Source: Polyrhizophydium stewartii (taxonomy: Eukaryota; Chytridiomycota; Chytridiomycetes; Rhizophydiales). Taken from it: a DNA stretch of 23,409 nucleotides. The DNA is taken from positions 1-23,409 of the forward strand of contig JADGIZ010000138.1 of NCBI GenBank assembly GCA_027604665.1. The letters are read 5' to 3'. Positions 17,532 through 23,409 of the stretch are shown here, piece after piece. Position numbers and translations under genes: made by a program. Below the pieces are notes generated by a model. That model was not told the DNA's origin. It saw only the letters and a list, made by a program, of their open reading frames with translations, and searched no databases. The first letter of the stretch is position 1; every line of letters begins with the position of its first letter.

Positions 17532-20500
17532 ATGTTGGTCGCGGCCGATGCGGACGGCCACGAGCAGGCCTTACCGACGCCGCTGTCCGCCGGGAGCCCG
17601 TCAGCAGGCTCCATCAACGGCGCCGAGCTGCAGGCTTTCGAGGATGCCGCCTGCGACCGGGATGACGGCCGCACGCCGGCCGCCCCGCTCCGCAGAGGCG
17701 CCAGAGACACGGAGAGGCGAGCCAGCGCTGCAGGCGGCGACACGGACGACGGATGGGCGGCGGCTGCGGACACCAGCGCGAGCGAATACGCTCCCAAAGC
17801 CCGCCGCCAGCGGTCCGGGCCACTGCGTCCTTGTGCGCCGCTGTCCTCGCCGGGCTCTGCGCCCGAACAGACGACACTGTATTGCCACCGGTGCCATCGG
17901 GGTTTTGGTGCGTCGGACGCAGCTCCTTTGAGGCCATCTGCTTCTCCTTGCCCGCTGCTGACGCCTGCCCGACGTGCATGCTCGGCCTACTGGGCCGCCG
18001 CCGCCTCCGTTATCGGCTCGTCCAGATCGAGACAGGGTGGTCATGTGCCTTGAGAACCACCGCTTCTGTTACAGCTGCCTCGGCCGCGTGTCGAACAAGG
18101 ACCGCGACCGTGCGTTCTCAGGCCTCGCGTGGGAATGCCCGCGCTGCAACGACACCTGCGGCTGCAGGTACGCTCGCAGGCGCGGCCGCCAGGCCGATGC
18201 TCTTCCGACTCGGCCTGTTGACCTGCCTGCTCGGCCAGCGTGTGCCGCCGCAAGTCCGAAGGCCTTGGGAAGCGGCCTGGTAAACGGACTTCGGACGGAT
18301 TTCCAGTCGGAGAAGCGGGACCTCGAGCACGCAAGGTCGGCAGGCCCGGCGGCCCGCTCAGCAGGCAGCGGCGCCGGCATCACAGCGAGCACGAGCAGTA
18401 CGAGCGGCTCGAGCAGCACAACCAGCACGATCAGCAAGAGCAGCAAGAGCAGCACGAGCAGCACAGTGTCTTGATTCGCCCAAGCCATAGAGGACAGATC
18501 TACGTGCACATTCCTCGGCGCAAGGTCGTCATTGTCCATCGGCAGCCCGAGACGGATGCCGACCATCGCATGCAGGTGGATCAGGGCATCGGCGAAGCCA
18601 AGTCAGCGCCAAAGAAGACATCCTCGGCACGCACGGTCCCAGCGCGCATTGCACCGCCGCACGTGCTTGCCGTTCAAACGCAAGTTGCGACAGACCACCT
18701 GCTCCAAACGCTCCAGTTCACCTCGCGCTTTGCCAGCATCCTAGGCGTCGACGCGCGGTGCCTGGCGGCGTTGCAGCCGCTCGATCAGCCGCCCGCAGCG
18801 CTCGTGCCGACGCTGTTTGAGATTCGCGAGAGGATCAAGGCGCTGATCGCCGCGAACAGCAGCAGCAGCGGCGAGGCGGCCTGGTCCAGTCGCCGGACAA
18901 ACAGGAACAGCATGTTTAGGGCCGAGGCATCCGGCGCGGACCCGACGGAGCACGCTAATGCGATACTTGCCGATATTGCCGGGCTGATTGACGAGGCGTT
19001 ATGCACAGAGCCCGTGCGCGAGCACATCCAAGACAGCGCGCGCGATATCAAGGACCCGCTCAAGGTGTTTTGCAAGAGCATGAGCAAGCTACGCGGTACT
19101 CTCGATGCAATCCGCCCGCGCACCTTTACCGCCGCCAAGCAGCCCGATCGCCTCCTTGAATCCGCCGCAGCTCCTGTTATAGATCCCTCTGCCAAAGGCG
19201 CCTCGGCTGGGCAACCTCGGGCGGCGCCTGCAGAGATGCGCGAAGAGGTCGAGCATACACACGAGCCGCCGGGAACGCCCTCGCTCGAATCGGCGGGGAT
19301 CTCGTCGAATGCGTCGGATATATTTGTCTCGCTCGCGGCTATCGAGTCTGCCTGTCAAGGCCCTGCTGGCGACACCGATGCGGACAAGGACTGTTCTGCC
19401 GCCACGACCTTGATCGATTCATTCTCTGTCGGGGCCGCCCCGGCTCGGGCTGATCGAGCTGCCGGTGACGAAGACGCCCAAGAGCCAGTTGCGCAGATTG
19501 GTCCTTTGGTGAGGGCGGCTGATGGCGCTGCTGCAAGCGAGCCTGCGATTGCACCTTCTTGCGAACCCTGCCCTGCAAGCGGTTCCATAGACACCGTGCA
19601 CGCGGACGCCATCAAGAACGATGCGGTCCTGGGCGACCCTTCTCAGCATTCGAACGATCCTTCCGAGGCCGGGGACGATTCAGACGACAAAATGCCACCG
19701 CTCGACGTGGCCAGCAGCATGATTATCGACAGCTTTGTTCACATGGACCAGATAACGATCACGGCGCGGTCTGAGATGCACGGCATTGCAGCCGATCATG
19801 CGCCTGACGCCGCTGTACGTAGCGACGGAAAGGCGGACGGCGTGATTGCCGAGCCCGCCCAGCTTGCCGCCACGCCAGTGTCTCTGCCGCTCTCGCCGTC
19901 TACTCTGATAGCCTGCGGTCTTGCCGATTCGCATGGCGATGCAAAGCGCGCGGCCTCGTCTGAGGTGCTCGGCGTGCTGCCGGCGCTACCCGAGCTGCCG
20001 CTTCTGAGCGGACCTCAAGGCGACACAAATCCGGACGAGATGACCGACGACGACAGGCAAACGCTCCATTCGGACGGCGTCAAGTCCACAGACCTGCCGG
20101 CGCCGCAGCTGCCCAGCGAGCATGCTGACCAAGCAGTCTCCCCACGCCAGCCTCGACCGTGTCAAAGTCCCGACCGCGAGCACGACGATCAGCAGAACGG
20201 CCCAAAGCGACGGCAAGTCGAGATCGAGCGAGAGCAGCTCGTGGTGCAGCCAGCGCCTGCGCAACCTCGAGTCAGCGCGGCCGTGCTTGCCAAGATCGCG
20301 GACATTCAGGCGTCGATGCGCACACTCAAGGCTGAGTTTATCGAGGCGCTTGCGCGCGTGCATATCCGCTCGTGGTTCCTTGGGGTCGATACGCATGGCT
20401 GTTTGTACTGGCTGCTGCCGTCGCTCTCGGGCGGCGTGTACGGCTGGGGCAGAATGTGGTGGCTCAGCAACCACAGCAGTCGCGCGGATGGCGGCGCGGC

Positions 20501-20699
20501 GTGTGAGGATGGCGCGTCGGTCGATCGGTGGTTCTTTGTCGAGGAGGCGTCTCTTGGGCACTTTGCGGCGATGCTACTCAACGATCTCGAGATTGCACTT
20601 GCAAGCAAGCCTCAGGAGACTGGCCGCCACGTGGTGCCGGAGACGGGCGATGCGATGCGCAGCCTCGTGGCCAATATTTTGCTGCTGTCTGTCGACTGA
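17532..20699 (+). CDS. zf-4CXXC_R1 (CDCA7-type) zinc-finger protein with WHIM/WSD-like C-terminus
   Basis: Exons are 17532-17907, 18026-18167 and 18239-20699, giving 992 residues with phases that agree. The introns use GTGCGT and GTACGC donors with CTGAC-like branches. Splicing assembles one zinc-finger module: CHRC (118-121), then VVMC (133), FCYSC (140 and 143), WECPRC (163 and 166), and TCGCSVCRRK (170, 172 and 175). This is the spacing of the zf-4CXXC_R1 domain of CDCA7 and related chromatin proteins. A Gln/His/Glu-rich tract follows at about 200-225, then a long acidic, Ser/Ala-rich disordered region. Residues about 881-975 (RSWFLGVDTHGCLYW, VYGWGRMWWL, RWFFVEE) resemble the WHIM2/WSD motif of ISWI-associated proteins. 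I infer a nuclear, nucleosome-linked role. The family member is uncertain, and residues tied to human ICF syndrome appear not conserved. Confidence 0.8.
18388..18472 (+). repeat. CAG/GAG-rich coding repeat (Gln-His-Glu tract)
   Basis: Imperfect repeats of CACGAGCAG and CAAGAGCAG encode the tract EHEQ...QHNQHDQQEQQEQHEQH in the zf-4CXXC_R1 protein. The tract immediately follows the basic tail of the zinc finger and is a likely length-variable, disordered segment. Confidence 0.7.
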
Positions 20700-20919
20700 G
20701 GAGGCGCTCTGCTGTGATTGCCCGTTTTTGTCTGACTGCTGCTGCATATTTGTTGTTTTTGTGAGAGCCTGCTTTGGGGCTTGATGATGCGTTGTGGGCA
20801 ATCTGGATCCATTTCAACAAAAGCATTTTGCTTTCATTTGAGCAAGCTGCAAATAGTTGTGCTTTCACTGCAATGCGAGGGGACGTGGTTGGCGGTGGTT
20901 GGCGATGGTGTGGGCGACA
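20700..20919. terminator. convergent 3' intergenic region
   Basis: A 220-bp region separates the stop codons of the zf-4CXXC_R1 gene (+) and the SYCP2-like gene (-). The plus strand is T-rich between 20720 and 20765 (TTTTTGTCTG, ATTTGTTGTTTTTGTG), as expected for a fungal 3' UTR. No AATAAA was found on either strand. Confidence 0.45.
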
Positions 20920-23409
20920 TCAGCGTTCGCTCAGGAGACCAAACTCGCGCTCGCAGGCTGCCTGAAGACGCTGGATCTTGGCCGCGAATGTGTGCGTGCG
21001 CTCGATGCGCTGCCTCACGGCGCGCTCGACAATGTCTGCGTGCGGGCGATCGTTTGTGACTGCTGTCACGCGCATGCGCACCTCGGCAAGCGTTTGGGTG
21101 AGATAGAGGCGGTACGTGTCGGCGAGATGGCCAAACAGTGTCGCGACCGACGCATCGAGAGATTGCGAGTTGCAGTGCGTCACGAGTGAGGCCTTTGGTG
21201 CAGGAGCAAGCACGACGGTCGTGTGTGACGTCGGAGCGGTGCTGATGCGCTTGGTCGCAGCGGATGTGGGCGTTGCAGCCGTATGGGACGCATTAGCACG
21301 CTCCGCGGATTGTGGCGGTTGCGGCCATGGCGGAGGAGGCAGCGAAGGCGGCGGCGGTGGAGGCGGCGACAGAGGTAGCTGGTGCCGCATCTGTGGAGCA
21401 TCGTCAAGCACGGCTCGCGGGTGCGAGGGCAGATCCATCGATGGAATACTGTGGTCTGGGCTCGAAAGATGGACGGCGTTCTCATAGGTTGGGTCCTGTG
21501 CATCAGGCGAATCGGCGGCCATGGAGCGCGCGACCACCGGGATCTGCTTGGCCGTGCGGTGCGCGACATGCTTCTCAGCCGGCCTGGCTGTTGGCTTTCT
21601 GGCCTGCACGGAACGCTGCATCGGACGAGCATCGGGGGATCGATTGGAGTCCTGAGCGGGAGCGCTGGCGACTGCGCGCTGCCGGCCTGGACTGGCTACC
21701 CGAGCACGCTTTCGCTCTGGTAGTTGCTCGACTTCGGCCATGCGCTTGACAGGCGGCTTGCGGCGGGTCGTGGCGCTCCTGGTCGGAGCGGCTCTGGCCG
21801 GTTTAGATGCAGTGGCGTCCGGGGGTGCCCTGGCAGCGACGGAGGTGGCTGTTGCACTTGGTTTGGCAAGCAAGTCGGCCGGTGGCCTTGCAGCTTGCTT
21901 TGGAGCACGCTTTGCGATGGGCCGTGCCTTGCTGATGTGATGGCTGGTCTTATCCGAGCCTTTGTCAGGCGTTGGCGGACGTGGGCGATCCTTGGTGGTT
22001 GATTTGAACGTGCGCGCTTGTGGTTGACGGCGCCGAACCGAGACGGGAGGCGGGTCAGGCTGGCGGGGCGGAGATTCTCTCTGCGGCGAGTGAGTCGAAA
22101 CTGAAGTGACCACGTGCTGGTCTTGTGGAGCGACGAGAGATGGCTGTGGATTACGCGCGGCGTGGGACGGAGAAGCGTGGGCGGTGTGATATTGGGCTTG
22201 GTCTGGAACGGCCGAGTCTGGGCCATCCATCGAGTGGTCGGAGTTGTGCGGAGCGCCGACGTCCATGTCCGTGTCCGAGGCGGCCCGCGTGAATGCGATC
22301 GAGCGAGGCTGGATTGGGGTCGGTGTGACGACGCCGGAAGGACCGCTGGACTGCGCGTCGTGATCGCGCTGCCGCGGCGGCAGAGGAGGCTGCTGCGTGA
22401 TTGCGAGAGGCGAGATGACCACTGACGAGCGACTGGATTGCGGCTATGTGCGGGTCACAGTCAGCTGAAGAACGAGAGCCTGCGCGCGTGCGAGCCGACT
22501 CACGATCCTGTGGAACTCGAGAACACGCGCGACTGGAGAGCATGTCAGCAAGCAAGGCAGTGCGAGGCATGGCGCAGGCGAGGTGATGGGAAACCTGCCC
22601 GTGATGGTGGACGGCGTCCACAGGGTGATGATCCTGCGCGGCGGCGAGTTGGCTTCGCTTGTGGCGCGCGGCTGCGAGTCAACGATGAGACAGATCTCGG
22701 TGTCTGCGATGGCGGCGGAGCCGGGCGGGTCAGAAAGGCCGTAGTTTGCAGTAACTCGTGAAGCTGAGGGCGAGGCAGGGGAGCAAGCGAGACGGACCCG
22801 GTATGACGGAGAAGGAGCGAATCCGGGCAAAGGGCAGCTGGATGTCGAGGGGGTCTCTGACGGTGGGGCCGGACCCGGACAGCGCCATCGAGGAGGTATC
22901 GATATCGAGCCAGAGGGCCGCTGGCGGCGAGTGCGCCATCTGGGTGCGGCGGTTGTCGTCCCAGCGGCGGCCTGGTCAGCGTGCGGAAGGCTGCGCGGGC
23001 CGTGCGTGCGTCGCAGACTTGCCCAGGCAGCGCCGTCGTCGAGGCAGACGCACTTGAGGCCGCGCAGGGGCATGCACAGGGGGACGGCGGAGACGCCGTC
23101 GTTTGTGGCGTTGACGCGCGCCAGGTACCGCCTCGCGCGCTGGGCCGTGTGGGCGGTAGCGGATGTTGCGTGGGCGGCGTATGGCGCATGGGTGGCGGCG
23201 GATGGTGGGTCAGCGGTGGCGGCGGCGGGTGGTGCGCCAGCGGTTGTGGCGTCTCACGTCCTCGAAGGCGACGGCGTCGAGGGCAGCGAGGTCCGGGTCC
23301 TGCGGGTCGAGGCGGAGGGCGGCCAGGAAGGCGGGGCGGGCGGCGCGGTCGCGCGGGAACAGGCGGTAGACGAACTCGACTGCCCTGAGCTGCGAGTGCA
23401 CGTCTGGGC
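20920..23409 (-). CDS. candidate meiotic chromosome-axis protein, SYCP2/Red1-like (5' end off-window)
   Basis: Proposed exons: 23407-23258, 23139-23023, 22939-22798, 22703-22595, 22532-22504 and 22421-20920, about 682 residues with consistent phases. The first exon looks like the end of a helical ARM-like domain (LRAVEFVYRLFPRD). The next exons give FEDRARRYLARVN, LCMPLRGLKCVC, LWLDIDTSSMALSG, DPLDIQLPFARIRSFSV and DTEICLIVDSQP. This order and spacing match my memory of SYCP2 ('F..DCRKFLN.LN', 'FWIDFN..S', a final 'FSI'). A Pro/Ser/Ala/Arg-rich disordered linker of about 420 residues follows, then a C-terminal helix (VATLFGHLADTYRLYLTQTL to REFGLLSER) that could form a coiled coil. SYCP2, Red1 and Rec10 share this plan and organise meiotic loop-axis structure. 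Red1-type sequences are very divergent, so this is a fold-level guess. The 22422-22503 intron is the weakest junction. Confidence 0.5.
22940..23022 (-). other. GC-AG intron (GCAAGT donor) in the SYCP2-like gene
   Basis: The donor is TGG|GCAAGT and the acceptor GCACCCAG, 83 nt apart, phase 0 on both sides. A CTGACCAG lies inside the intron, and its AG is only about 3 nt from the presumed branch adenosine and probably too close to be used. An alternative GTCTGC donor (23018) with that near AG also keeps frame and would add nine residues. Confidence 0.6.

Noticed and set aside
23018..23018. alternative GTCTGC donor for the second visible intron of the SYCP2-like gene
   Set aside because: It keeps frame only with an AG about 3 nt from the branch adenosine and has a poorer donor than GCAAGT at 23022. 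It is kept as an alternative, not as the main model.

Overview
The window is compact, GC-rich eukaryotic DNA with short spliceosomal introns (mostly 56-118 nt), CTGAC/CTAAC-type branch points 5' of the acceptor, and tightly packed genes. The recognisable proteins (a Csf1-type bridge-like lipid-transfer protein, Cft2/CPSF2, Nse4) and the genome style point to a fungus. The high GC, many GTGCGN donors and some GC-AG introns would suit an early-diverging lineage such as Zoopagomycota/Kickxellomycotina, but that placement is an inference. All exon models were assembled by hand from reading frame, splice-site sense and remembered family patterns.

Layout. 1-1361 is a crowded, hard-to-read left end: the last exon of an unknown gene, an exon resembling the start of PAN2 that does not continue into a PAN2 gene, and a small plus-strand gene ending in a histone-fold-like segment. 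1465-3121 (+) is NSE4, the kleisin of the SMC5/6 complex, in seven exons. It converges with 3189-14154 (-), a complete 17-exon CSF1/BLTP1 gene of about 3256 residues that fills almost half the window. CSF1 is divergent from 14200-17056 (+), CFT2/CPSF2 (nine exons, 750 residues), with only 45 bp between the two start codons. A 475-bp intergenic region carrying an 18-bp direct repeat precedes 17532-20699 (+), a 992-residue nuclear protein with a zf-4CXXC_R1 (CDCA7-type) zinc finger and a C-terminal WHIM/WSD-like segment. The right end, 20920-23409 (-), is the 3' part of a gene whose architecture (end of a helical domain, a SYCP2-like beta domain, a long basic disordered linker, a C-terminal helix) resembles the meiotic chromosome-axis proteins SYCP2/Red1/Rec10.

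The genes do not form an obvious operon-like system. Four of them (NSE4, the CDCA7-type protein, the axis candidate, the histone-fold protein) concern chromatin or chromosome structure, CFT2 acts in mRNA 3'-end formation, and CSF1 in lipid transport at ER contact sites. The most interesting items are the SYCP2-like axis candidate, the zf-4CXXC_R1 protein, the confinement of all G10-G11 runs to introns, the GC-AG introns, and the 45-bp divergent promoter.
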